Shown here: positions 56,040-62,902 of the stretch, piece by piece
Position numbering within the stretch: the first letter of the stretch is position 1
Layout of the letters: every line of letters starts with the position of its first letter
Origin: Prescottella equi
GTDB lineage: Bacteria; Actinomycetota; Actinomycetes; Mycobacteriales; Mycobacteriaceae
Assembly: GCF_002094305.1 (NCBI RefSeq)
Contig: NZ_LWTX01000001.1
Span: 310,001-374,000, forward strand
Direction: 5' to 3'
Length of the DNA: 64,000 bases
Made by a program: the position numbers and the translations under genes
The notes under the pieces: generated by a model
The model's database searches: none
What the model saw: only the letters and a program-made list of their open reading frames with translations
Told to the model about the DNA's origin: nothing

Positions 56040-56567
56040 TTACGCCAACCCGGCCAGTGTCCGAAGCCGAAGGGTGAGCGTTGTGAAGGCCATGTCCTTC
56101 GAGAGGGCAATCATCCCGCACGTGGACGCCTTCGTCGCGTTCGCCGTAGGCACATAGCAGCGCTCGTCCGCGAAGTCGGTGCTGGTTACGTCATGGATAG
56201 CAGCATTAATCTGCTGGACCTCTTCGCCGGCGGGGCGGTAGACCCCGTCAGCATCGCGATTCTCAAGCGCGGTACTGACCTTCCAGGCAAGAGTGGACTT
56301 GTCAGTGAGTAGTGCTGCGCAACCCGCAGGGTCTTCTGGCTGGAAGTCACACTTCAGGGCATCAAGCCGCGCCAACTCGCTGCAGTACTCGTCGCAGGCG
56401 GCCTCGGCGCTGGCTTGTGGCGAGTAGGTGGATGGCTCCGCCGATTCGGCATTGCCGCCGCAGCCAGCCACGAGTGCCGCGGCGGCTGCGGCGGTAGCGA
56501 TACCGACCCATCCCGTTGTGGCACGGCGAACCGATGTTCGGCTACTTGTTAGTAGCAAGTCCCCCAT
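56040..56567 (-). CDS. Prophage lipoprotein
   Basis: A 175-residue lipoprotein: basic N-terminus, Ala-rich hydrophobic stretch, lipobox L-V-A-G-C with C36. The mature part has six further cysteines (for example C-D-E-Y-C near the start) and no family I recognise. The SD GGGGAAG lies four bases before the ATG. It is encoded directly upstream of the integrase on the same strand, so it may be made in the lysogen. Phage lipoproteins in this position often block superinfection; that role is inferred only from context. Confidence 0.7.
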   Translation of the reverse strand: MGDLLLTSSRTSVRRATTGWVGIATAAAAAALVAGCGGNAESAEPSTYSPQASAEAACDEYCSELARLDALKCDFQPEDPAGCAALLTDKSTLAWKVSTALENRDADGVYRPAGEEVQQINAAIHDVTSTDFADERCYVPTANATKASTCGMIALSKDMAFTTLTLRLRTLAGLA

Positions 56568-56656
56568 TGCTTCCCCTTTTCAGATTGTTGTCTCGGTCAC
56601 ATGTTAGGTTGCGCGCACTGAAAATGATCGGTTGCTCAATAATTGGGGAGGAAGCA

Positions 56657-57067
56657 TTGCCAACCAGCTCCACCGGGCCCGTGTACTTCATGTGTGCACC
56701 CACGCGCCCGCCCGATGAAGACCTCGCCGTACTCGGCATCGCCCTCGAACAGCCACACGGTGTGATCACCCACCGCATCGTCCGCAAACAGCTCATCGTG
56801 GAGATCGGCAAACTCGTAGTGATCGGCTCCACCATCCACGCCATCCCCAAAGCGGGACTCACGGCGCGGCAACACGCACAACTCATCGGTGCAGCCACTG
56901 TCGCCTTCTTGGCTGACTGCACCGTTAACCCCGGTTGGGAACACTCGATCGTCGACGGCCAGCCGCGCTGGACCGCCTGGATCTCCGTCCCCGCCGAAAC
57001 CATCTCCGCTACTTCCCTGGCCGCCATGTCGGCTCATCTGGATTCAGCGGACGCGCAGACCGTATAG
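56657..57067 (+). CDS. Unknown prophage protein between lipoprotein and repressor
   Basis: A 136-residue protein with good codon bias for this genome (third-position G/C-rich). It contains a hydrophobic V-R-K-Q-L-I-V-E-I-G-K-L-V-V-I-G strand region and a W-E-H-S-I-V-D-G-Q-P-R-W-T-A-W segment; no family recognised and no membrane helix. I place the start at TTG 56657 because GGGGAGG lies five bases upstream; an ATG at 56624 would add 11 residues without an SD. The 3' end overlaps the convergent repressor gene by 59 bp. Confidence 0.55.
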   Translation: MPTSSTGPVYFMCAPTRPPDEDLAVLGIALEQPHGVITHRIVRKQLIVEIGKLVVIGSTIHAIPKAGLTARQHAQLIGAATVAFLADCTVNPGWEHSIVDGQPRWTAWISVPAETISATSLAAMSAHLDSADAQTV

Positions 57068-57419
57068 CTGCGACCTCGCCGCCGAGCTCGTCTTCCCCGA
57101 GCCGGCGTGCCAGCTCCAGGAGCAGATCCCGGGTGGCAATGTTCGCCAACAGCTCCGCCGCGGGAATGTCCTTGATGTCAGTGCGGACAACTCCGACCTC
57201 TTCGGGAAGCACGTAGCCTGCCGCAACCAGCGCCTCCTGGATCGGCACATTCAGCCCGTCAGCAATCCGTCGGAGGGTCTTGATCTCAGGCACGGCGCCT
57301 TGTAGCCGCCACCGACCTACGATCGACTGGGAAGTGTTGACGGCGCGGGAGATCTCAGCCTCAGTTTCCAGGCCTCGCCGGCGCGCCGTCGTCCATAGCC
57401 AGTCTGCGAAGTTGGTCAT
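57009..57419 (-). CDS. XRE-family phage repressor (immunity repressor candidate)
   Basis: A 136-residue protein with an N-terminal helix-turn-helix (about 18-55: E-A-E-I-S-R-A-V-N-T-S-Q-S-I-V-G-R-W) of the XRE/Cro-CI type and a helical C-terminus. It is read away from the Cro-like gene across a 283 bp operator region, the layout of a lysogeny switch. Likely keeps the early promoter off. No RecA-cleavable peptidase domain is present, so induction must use another route. The SD is weak; the ATG at 57419 gives the usual N-terminus. Confidence 0.75.
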   Translation of the reverse strand: MTNFADWLWTTARRRGLETEAEISRAVNTSQSIVGRWRLQGAVPEIKTLRRIADGLNVPIQEALVAAGYVLPEEVGVVRTDIKDIPAAELLANIATRDLLLELARRLGEDELGGEVAAIRSARPLNPDEPTWRPGK

Positions 57420-57462
57420 GCGCGTGACGGTAGCGCACATGTGGGACCTGAAATAGCACTTA

Positions 57463-57474
57463 CTTCGACGTAAG
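57463..57474. promoter_or_regulatory. Operator-like motif, inverted copy
   Basis: CTTCGACGTAAG is the exact complement of CTTACGTCGAAG at 57645. It lies 44 bp upstream of the repressor start codon and is suited to repressor autoregulation. Confidence 0.55.
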
Positions 57475-57610
57475 ACATGCCGCACACAGGCTTACACGCA
57501 TGTGATTCTGCACTTCGTGCCGCATATCCGGACCTCTGTCGAAGCATGACACTTCGCGGTCAATTTCACCCTTGCAACCAAGACTCTCTGCGATCGAAGT
57601 ACATCCACGC

Positions 57611-57640
57611 TTGACTTCTATCTAAGTCAGCGCCTAACCT
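57611..57640 (+). promoter_or_regulatory. Early (rightward) phage promoter
   Basis: -35 TTGACT (57611-57616), 18-base spacer, -10 TAACCT (57635-57640). It reads into the Cro-like gene at 57703; an operator motif begins five bases after the -10. The promoter at 62826 has the same -35, spacing and TAACnT box. Confidence 0.65.
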
Positions 57641-57644
57641 CAGA

Positions 57645-57656
57645 CTTACGTCGAAG
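57645..57656. promoter_or_regulatory. Operator-like motif at the early promoter start
   Basis: CTTACGTCGAAG overlaps the expected transcription start of the 57611 promoter; binding would block it. Confidence 0.55.
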
Positions 57657-57666
57657 GCAATCAAGA

Positions 57667-57678
57667 CTTCGATCGAAG
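57667..57678. promoter_or_regulatory. Palindromic operator-like site
   Basis: CTTCGATCGAAG is a perfect 12-bp palindrome built from the same TCGAAG half-site as the other operator motifs, 25 bp before the Cro-like start codon. Confidence 0.45.
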
Positions 57679-57702
57679 CGCACCCAGTGAAGGGAGAACG
57701 CA

Positions 57703-57996
57703 ATGCCCGCAACGCTCCGCATCCGCCGCGACAAGCTCGCCGAAGCCATGGTCGCCGCCGGCATGTCCCAGCAGAAGCACCTCGCCACCGCCATGGACAT
57801 GAGCGAACCCAGCATCCACCGCATCCTCAAGGAACGCGACATCCAAGGGAAGACGCTCGCCCGCCTGCTCGCCGCCCTCCCGGACGCCAACTTCTACGAG
57901 CTGTTCGAGATCGTCGACGAGCCCGAGAAGTCGCGCATCCGCACCCCTTTCCAGGAGCTCTTGCGGGCCGCGGGCACCGAGCAGGTGGCGGCATGA
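57703..57996 (+). CDS. Cro-like XRE DNA-binding protein
   Basis: A 97-residue protein with a helix-turn-helix at about 22-42 (M-S-Q-Q-K-H-L-A-T-A-M-D-M-S-E-P-S-I-H-R). First gene of the rightward early operon and divergent from the repressor, so it probably acts as Cro or as an early regulator. SD AAGGGAG is seven bases before the ATG; the stop overlaps the next start (ATGA). Confidence 0.75.
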   Translation: MPATLRIRRDKLAEAMVAAGMSQQKHLATAMDMSEPSIHRILKERDIQGKTLARLLAALPDANFYELFEIVDEPEKSRIRTPFQELLRAAGTEQVAA

Positions 57997-58196
57997 GCAA
58001 CCCACGCAACTGGGCTCGGCACATCGCCGACATCCCCACCACCAACGACCACGAGATCGCGATCGGCGCCCAGTTCCACGTCGACGACGACGGAACCGAA
58101 CACCGCCTCATCGTCATCGACGGCCACGCCATCGACATCTCGCAAGTAGGGGATCTGTCCGACGCCCTCAACCGGGCAGTCGCCGCACACACGTAA
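57993..58196 (+). CDS. Small prophage protein (67 aa)
   Basis: A 67-residue acidic protein (I-A-I-G-A-Q-F-H-V-D-D-D-G-T-E-H) with beta-rich pattern; not recognised. Coupled to the Cro-like gene by an ATGA overlap. Confidence 0.55.
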   Translation: MSNPRNWARHIADIPTTNDHEIAIGAQFHVDDDGTEHRLIVIDGHAIDISQVGDLSDALNRAVAAHT

Positions 58197-58198
58197 AA

Positions 58199-58253
58199 GC
58201 CCGCCCCGTTGCACCGGGACGGGCAGGCACCCACCCATCGGAAGGAAAAGCAG
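58199..58253 (+). repeat. Start-associated repeat unit, copy 1
   Basis: A hairpin around CCCGTTGCACCGGG (stem GCCCG/CGGGC extended) followed by ATCGGAAGGAA, the SD of the 58254 gene. The same two blocks recur before the 62903 gene. Resembles the extended start-associated sequences known from some mycobacteriophages. Confidence 0.6.
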
Positions 58254-58526
58254 ATGCACGACAAGAATACCGCGGAAACCCTCGACAAAGCCATCGCACG
58301 ACTGAATGAGCTTCTCGGAGGCTCCTACTGGCAGATCGAGCACTCTGAGGCGCTCTTCCACGAGTGGCTCGTTGCCGTGCCGCTGCCGGATGGAATCACA
58401 CACCCTGACACCGAGATCGGCACCCGGAGGAACTGGATCCGCACCCAGGGGCGAGATCTGGCCGCAATGCTGTCCGACGCTGCCGACAAGGTCGCCGAGG
58501 CGCTCGCGATGCGAGGTGCGGCATGA
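58254..58526 (+). CDS. Prophage hypothetical protein (90 aa)
   Basis: A 90-residue helical protein (T-L-D-K-A-I-A-R-L-N-E-L-L start; D-A-A-D-K-V-A-E-A-L-A end) with a W-Q-I-E-H-S-E centre. No family recognised. SD GGAAGGAA belongs to the repeated leader; the stop overlaps the exonuclease start (ATGA), so it may serve the recombination genes. Confidence 0.55.
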   Translation: MHDKNTAETLDKAIARLNELLGGSYWQIEHSEALFHEWLVAVPLPDGITHPDTEIGTRRNWIRTQGRDLAAMLSDAADKVAEALAMRGAA

Positions 58527-59458
58527 ACCTCACCGGAATCCGCCTCGACGTCGACCTCATCCCCGGCAGCCCCGAATGGCTCGCCACCTACTCCGCCTCA
58601 CAGGTGGCCGCGATCTGCGGCCTATCCGAGTGGGACACCCCGCGGAGCATTTACGACGCAAAGAAGGGCATCGTCCCGCCGCAGCCGCAGACGGACGTGC
58701 AGGGCCGCGGCCACCAGTTCGAACCGCTGATCCGCGAGTGGGTCGCCGAGCAGAACCCGAGCTGGACCATCTACGAGACCGGCACCTGGGCGCACAGCGA
58801 GCGCACCTGGCAGACCGCCAACCCGGACGGCGTCATCGGACTCGCCGATCGCGATGCGCCGATCGAGCTGCTCGAGATCAAGACCGCGGCCGACATGCAC
58901 GAGTGGGGTGACGTCCCGCCGATCAAGTACCTCGTGCAGTGCATGTGGCAGATGGACGTGATCGGCGCCCGCCGAACGCATCTCGCCGCCTGCGGTCCGT
59001 TCGAGCTGTTCCATCGCCGCCCGCGCATGTTCGTCATCGACTACAACCCCCGCGAGGCCGTGATGCTCCGCGAGAAGGTCCTGGAGTTCGACGCCATGCT
59101 CCGCGCCGGCATCCAGCCGCCCGCGAACCACGACCGCGAATGCGATCGCCTCGCGGTCCGCTACGGCAACACCGCCATCGTCGACGACCCCGGAGTGGAG
59201 ATCCCTGACGAGCTCGCCGAGCTCTACCTCGGACCGTATGTCGAGAAGGCCGACATCGAGGCCCGCGCCAAGTCGGGCGCATCACGCCTCCTCGAGTACC
59301 TAGGGGAGTCGAAGAAGGCCACCTACCGCGGGACCACCATCGCGACCCGCATCGCCGGCCGCGGCGACAAGCCGCCCACCCTCCGCGCCGCCAACGGCCT
59401 CGCCGAGAAGGCCGCAGACCTCCTGAACGCCAACGAAAGTGACTCCAATGCGGCCTAA
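58523..59458 (+). CDS. YqaJ-type phage exonuclease
   Basis: A 311-residue YqaJ-family recombinase exonuclease, functional analogue of lambda Exo: it degrades one strand of double-stranded DNA ends to give substrate for RecT. The PD-(D/E)xK core is visible as P-D-G (D102), L-L-E-I-K-T-A (E118, K120) and Q139 in Q-C-M-W-Q-M, with the N-terminal S-A-S-Q-V-A-A-I-C-G-L segment. An HNH gene separates it from recT, while in most phages the two are adjacent. Confidence 0.85.
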   Translation: MNLTGIRLDVDLIPGSPEWLATYSASQVAAICGLSEWDTPRSIYDAKKGIVPPQPQTDVQGRGHQFEPLIREWVAEQNPSWTIYETGTWAHSERTWQTANPDGVIGLADRDAPIELLEIKTAADMHEWGDVPPIKYLVQCMWQMDVIGARRTHLAACGPFELFHRRPRMFVIDYNPREAVMLREKVLEFDAMLRAGIQPPANHDRECDRLAVRYGNTAIVDDPGVEIPDELAELYLGPYVEKADIEARAKSGASRLLEYLGESKKATYRGTTIATRIAGRGDKPPTLRAANGLAEKAADLLNANESDSNAA

Positions 59459-59858
59459 GTCGTATTTCACGAATCGATCCTCAGTCGACCCTGATGGCTG
59501 TTGGATCTGGGAGCGTTGCCTCGATCGGAGCGGCTATGGCCGGATGACCGTGCATGGCATCGGCAAGCTCGCCCACCGATGCTCCTACGAGTCGTTCGTC
59601 GGACCAATCCCCGACGGCATGACTGTCGACCATATGTGCTTCAAGCCCGCCTGTATCAACCCCGATCACCTCCGGGTCCTAAGCCTTTCCGGTAACGCCG
59701 CTGCGCAGCGCAGCGCGCTGACGACGCATTGCATTCACGGGCATGAGTTCACGCCCGAGAACACCTACATCAAGCCCGGGTTCCGCAACGGCAAACGGCA
59801 ATGCCGAATCTGCCAGCGCGCCGCCGTAGCCCGGTACAAAGAGAGGAAGTCAGCATGA
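59448..59858 (+). CDS. HNH endonuclease inserted between exonuclease and recT
   Basis: A 136-residue HNH endonuclease. The N-terminal half is D-G-C-W-I-W followed by G-Y-G-R-M, and the nuclease core is V-D-H-M-C (D61, H62) with C69, N71 and H74 (N-P-D-H-L). A C-terminal zinc pair C-x-x-C sits in R-Q-C-R-I-C. This is the free-standing HNH type common as a selfish or homing gene in phages. The ATG at 59448 lies inside the end of the exonuclease gene; a GTG at 59439 is an alternative. Its stop overlaps the recT start. Confidence 0.85.
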   Translation: MRPKSYFTNRSSVDPDGCWIWERCLDRSGYGRMTVHGIGKLAHRCSYESFVGPIPDGMTVDHMCFKPACINPDHLRVLSLSGNAAAQRSALTTHCIHGHEFTPENTYIKPGFRNGKRQCRICQRAAVARYKERKSA

Positions 59859-60697
59859 CCACGACCGAGATCGAACTCCGCCAGCAGGACTCCCTCGCCG
59901 AGAAGATTGAGTGGTCGAAGGCGATGGCGACCGGCGACATGCTCCCGCGCCAGTACCGCGGCAACCCCGCCAACCTGATGTTCGCGTGCGAGTACGCCGA
60001 CGCCCTCGGCATCCCCCGCATCAACGCCCTCACGAGCATCCACGTCATCGACGGAAAGCCCACCGCCTCCGCCGATCTCATCGCCTCCCTCGTCCGCAAG
60101 GCCGGGCACAGGCTCCGCGTCGAAGGTGACGACACCTACGCCGAGGTGACGATCATCCGAGCCGACGACCCCGACTACATCCCGACGCCCGTGCGCTGGG
60201 ACGAGGCCAAGGCGCGGAAGGCTGGCAAGTGGGGCACCAAGGGGCCGTGGACGAACTACCCGGGCGCAATGCTCCGCTCCCGCGCCATCACCGAGGCTGC
60301 CCGCATGTGGGCCTCCGACGCCCTGTTCGGTGTCATCTACACCGCGGAAGAGCTGGGCGGCGCGATCGACGAGGAGGGGCGGCCCGCGCCAGCGCCCCGC
60401 CAGCAACAGCGGTCGCAGCGCCCGACATCCATCAGCGAGGCCTTGGCGCCGGAGCCAGAGCCGGTTGTGGTGGACATGGAATCCCTCATGGATGCCGCCG
60501 CACGCCTCGACACCTACGAGGCGCTACTCGCGCTGTGGGACGCGAATGTCGCCAACCTCACGGAGGAGCAGGCAGAGGAGCTTAAGGCATTCATGAAGGC
60601 GCGCAAGGCGCAACTTGCCGCCGAGTCTGAGTCCGAGCCTGAGCCCGCCGATGAGCCGACTCTTGACGACGCGATCGATGCCGAGGTGGTCGCATGA
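59855..60697 (+). CDS. recT: RecT-family single-strand annealing protein
   Basis: A 280-residue RecT-type annealing protein that pairs complementary single strands produced by the YqaJ exonuclease. The core (about 15-175) includes N-L-M-F-A-C-E-Y-A-D-A-L-G, G-K-P-T-A-S-A-D-L-I-A-S-L-V-R and A-M-L-R-S-R-A-I-T-E-A-A-R, typical of actinophage RecT. The C-terminal 100 residues are a Pro/Glu/Ala-rich linker and an acidic tail. ATGA overlap with the genes on both sides. Confidence 0.85.
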   Translation: MTTTEIELRQQDSLAEKIEWSKAMATGDMLPRQYRGNPANLMFACEYADALGIPRINALTSIHVIDGKPTASADLIASLVRKAGHRLRVEGDDTYAEVTIIRADDPDYIPTPVRWDEAKARKAGKWGTKGPWTNYPGAMLRSRAITEAARMWASDALFGVIYTAEELGGAIDEEGRPAPAPRQQQRSQRPTSISEALAPEPEPVVVDMESLMDAAARLDTYEALLALWDANVANLTEEQAEELKAFMKARKAQLAAESESEPEPADEPTLDDAIDAEVVA

Positions 60698-60990
60698 GCC
60701 TCACCGCCGACGACTGCCTCGCATCTGAAGTTGCCATCCACCGCACATGGATCGACCACGCGAACGCCGCACTCGACCAGTGCATCCGCGGGGCCGTCCC
60801 ATTCAGTGCCGACACCGTCCGAGCCCTCATCCCGGACGGCATCGACGCCCACCACCCCAACGCGCTCCCGGCCCTCTTCCGGGCCGCGTCGGCCGCACGG
60901 CGCATTGTCGCCATCGGCTACACAACCCCCAAGCGGGCCAGCCGGCACGGCAACCCGAATCGCATCTGGATCAAGGGGCCGAACGCATGA
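60694..60990 (+). CDS. Prophage protein, winged-helix-like (98 aa)
   Basis: A 98-residue protein whose end (A-S-R-H-G-N-P-N-R-I-W-I-K-G) looks like the wing strand of small phage winged-helix proteins; otherwise unrecognised. Coupled by ATGA overlaps upstream and downstream. Confidence 0.55.
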   Translation: MSLTADDCLASEVAIHRTWIDHANAALDQCIRGAVPFSADTVRALIPDGIDAHHPNALPALFRAASAARRIVAIGYTTPKRASRHGNPNRIWIKGPNA

Positions 60991-61085
60991 CCAACCCCAG
61001 CCCCACCCGCCGCAACACACCCCACCAGGGGCGCGGGTGGAGCTGGAACCGTCCACACAGCAACACAACCCAGGCGGCAGCATGA
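60987..61085 (+). CDS. Very small prophage ORF (32 aa)
   Basis: A 32-codon frame (M-T-N-P-S-P-T-R-R-N start, Asn/Thr/Arg-rich) linked by ATGA overlaps to both the preceding and following genes. That exact linkage is the reason to think it is translated; no function is evident. Confidence 0.45.
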   Translation: MTNPSPTRRNTPHQGRGWSWNRPHSNTTQAAA

Positions 61086-61357
61086 AACCCTCACACGCAC
61101 TCCCACCCCCTGTAGACGGCCTCGAATCCGACATCGACGTCGTCGCACGATTCGCCAACGCCATCGTCGAATCCGTTCACACCACAGACCCGCGAGAACT
61201 TCTCCACGAGCTCGCCATCCTTGCCGAAGGATCACCCGCCCGCACCGCCCAGATCATGATGGCCCTCGCCGCATGGGTGAACATCGACGAGCCCCTCTCC
61301 GTCCGCGGCGCACGCGTCGAGGCGATCACCGCGCCGGCGCAGGGGAGGGCCGCCTGA
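61082..61357 (+). CDS. Prophage hypothetical protein (91 aa)
   Basis: A 91-residue mostly helical protein (I-D-V-V-A-R-F-A-N-A-I-V-E-S-V, A-Q-I-M-M-A-L-A-A-W-V-N). Not recognised. The TGATG junction with the initiator-like gene implies coupling. Confidence 0.5.
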   Translation: MKPSHALPPPVDGLESDIDVVARFANAIVESVHTTDPRELLHELAILAEGSPARTAQIMMALAAWVNIDEPLSVRGARVEAITAPAQGRAA

Positions 61358-62184
61358 TGGAGAAGGTGTGGCTGGCGTCGACGTACTACATGGACCCCAA
61401 GCTGGCGGGCTGCTCACCCGCCGTGGAGGCCATGTTCACCCGCCTGCTCGCGTACGCCGGGAACGCAGAAACACGCGGATTCTTGCCCGAAAATTGTCAC
61501 GTTCTTGTCGCATTCCCGCGCAAGAAGTGTGCAGTTCTTGAACTAGTTTCGCGACAAGTCTTGTCGGTGGTCGAAGGTGGCGGATACTGCTTCACCGCAT
61601 GGGCCGACTGGCAGAAAAACGGCGATGAGCTGCTCGAACGCCGCGAGAAGGATCGCGAACGGAAGCGCAGGAAGCGTGCCGAGGAGGCGAATCTGTCCGC
61701 GGACACGTCCGCGGAAATCCACCCACAGAGAAGAGAAGAGAAGAGAAGAGAACCTACTTACGTAGGTTCTTCCCCCTCAGTAAGTGACGCGCCCGAGCCG
61801 CCGAAGCGGAGCCGGGGAATGCGGGCAGTCGACGCGATGAATGAGACCGCGAGACCACTCGAGGTGTACCGGTTCATGCACGAGTATGAGCAGGCCTCGC
61901 AGACGCCGATCGACCAGAAGACCCTCTCGCAGATCGAGACCGCGGTGACTCCGCTCATCGCCCAAGGCATCCCGCCGGAACAGGTCGCAGCCGGCATCCG
62001 AGCCTGGGAAGCGTCCAACAGCTTCAGTGCCACCCAGATCGCCTCGTTCGTCCACAAGGCTGGCGCCAAGGCATCCGCACAGCCCGCCGCCGGGAACGCC
62101 CACGACGCGAAGGTCGTCGGCTACCTCGACATCGGCCGCAGCCTCACCAGCCAGTCCACCGAAGCCCGTAGGGAGCTCGCATGA
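61357..62184 (+). CDS. Phage replication initiator-like protein with internal repeat cluster
   Basis: A 275-residue protein of the layout seen in phage replisome organisers. An N-terminal winged-helix region (about 1-90, M-E-K-V-W-L-A-S-T-Y-Y with C-S-P-A-V-E-A-M-F-T-R-L-L) is followed by a charged, low-complexity linker (E-K-D-R-E-R-K-R-R-K-R) and a helical DnaD-like C-terminal part (about 150-235). The linker-coding DNA (61690-61775) holds direct repeats, a purine-rich tandem tract and a hairpin, as origins inside initiator genes do. It is followed by a putative loader. The role is inferred from layout and position. Confidence 0.6.
   Translation: MEKVWLASTYYMDPKLAGCSPAVEAMFTRLLAYAGNAETRGFLPENCHVLVAFPRKKCAVLELVSRQVLSVVEGGGYCFTAWADWQKNGDELLERREKDRERKRRKRAEEANLSADTSAEIHPQRREEKRREPTYVGSSPSVSDAPEPPKRSRGMRAVDAMNETARPLEVYRFMHEYEQASQTPIDQKTLSQIETAVTPLIAQGIPPEQVAAGIRAWEASNSFSATQIASFVHKAGAKASAQPAAGNAHDAKVVGYLDIGRSLTSQSTEARRELA
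61690..61775. other. Candidate phage replication origin inside the initiator-like gene
   Basis: Seen: two direct repeats GTCCGCGGA (61695-61703, 61707-61715) 12 bp apart, each containing the palindrome TCCGCGGA. Next is a purine-only tandem run of AAGAG units (about 61736-61752), then a 9-bp stem AGAACCTAC/GTAGGTTCT (61749-61757, 61762-61770). Iterons, an easily melted tract and a hairpin inside an initiator gene recall lambdoid origins. The function is inferred. Confidence 0.4.
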
Positions 62185-62675
62185 TCGCCGACCGTGACAT
62201 CGAAACCGCCGCACAGGTCCTTGCGAAGTGCGCCGCCAACGACCCCTGGTTCCCGAAGGGCGGGCACGCGATCGTCCAGGCGTGGGCGGAAGTGTTCGCC
62301 GAATCGAAGCTCTCCCGCGAAGATCTCCTCGCCGGAGTCGCCCGCGCCTACCGGACCGAGGAGACCGGCTACCGTCCACTGCCGGCGTCGATCGTCAAGC
62401 ACGCCCGGGCTGCGTACTTCGAGGCGCTGCGTGACCTGCCCGAGGAGGAGCGCGAGCGCATGGACCACGTGAACCACGCGCTGCAGGACATGGGCTTCGC
62501 GCCACCGGCCGCGCATCGGTTCGCCCGTCGGATCGCGCTGGGTCGTAGGCCAGAGGTAGGTCTCACGGAGGACGAGAAGGTCGAACTGCGTCGCCGACTT
62601 GCCGAACGGGCGGCGATCGAAGAGGCTCCGCGCCGCGCTGTCGTCGTGTCGCCGAATTTCGGGAAACGCGCATGA
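62181..62675 (+). CDS. Putative helicase-loader-like phage protein
   Basis: A 164-residue helical protein following the initiator-like gene with an ATGA overlap. The segment A-W-A-E-V-F-A-E-S-K-L-S-R-E-D-L-L and Y-R-P-L-P-A-S-I-V-K-H-A-R are reminiscent of phage proteins that load or inhibit the replicative helicase (G40P-loader-like). Its position after the initiator supports this. Assignment is tentative. Confidence 0.45.
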   Translation: MIADRDIETAAQVLAKCAANDPWFPKGGHAIVQAWAEVFAESKLSREDLLAGVARAYRTEETGYRPLPASIVKHARAAYFEALRDLPEEERERMDHVNHALQDMGFAPPAAHRFARRIALGRRPEVGLTEDEKVELRRRLAERAAIEEAPRRAVVVSPNFGKRA

Positions 62676-62825
62676 GTGTGCGGCGGAGCGGATTTCGTGC
62701 GGCAGCGTCGAAGCTGGGCGGCAAAACGAGGGCGTGGGGGATGGGTGTGGCGGCCAGTAATTCCGCGCTCCGCATGTGCACGAGGTTTGTTCTGCGACAC
62801 GCGGGGGTTTCGTCGTGGTTAGGGA

Positions 62826-62855
62826 TTGACTTGCGTCGAAGTGTGCGACTAACGT
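62826..62855 (+). promoter_or_regulatory. Second operator-bearing phage promoter
   Basis: -35 TTGACT (62826-62831), 18-base spacer, -10 TAACGT (62850-62855), with CTTGCGTCGAAG (62830-62841) in the spacer. It drives the 62903 gene and those after it and should be shut by the same repressor as the switch promoter. The stretch 62676-62825 upstream shows no other feature. Confidence 0.65.
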
Positions 62856-62867
62856 GGAAGTCAAGCC

Positions 62868-62902
62868 CGTTGCACCGGGCGTCTCAATCGGAAGGAATCC
62901 CC
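62868..62902 (+). repeat. Start-associated repeat unit, copy 2
   Basis: CCCGTTGCACCGGG followed by ATCGGAAGGAA, then the ATG at 62903; matches copy 1 at 58199. Placed between the 62826 promoter and its first gene. Confidence 0.6.

Noticed and set aside
61736-61752. AAGAG tandem run as a sequencing artefact or phase-variation tract
   Set aside because: The frame is intact and the unit is five bases, so slippage would shift the frame. Possible, but nothing shows variation; it was instead considered within the origin candidate.
62672-62902. N-terminal extension of the 62903 protein starting at an ATG overlapping the previous stop
   Set aside because: The stretch has atypical composition and contains the promoter, hairpin repeat and SD used by the downstream ATG.
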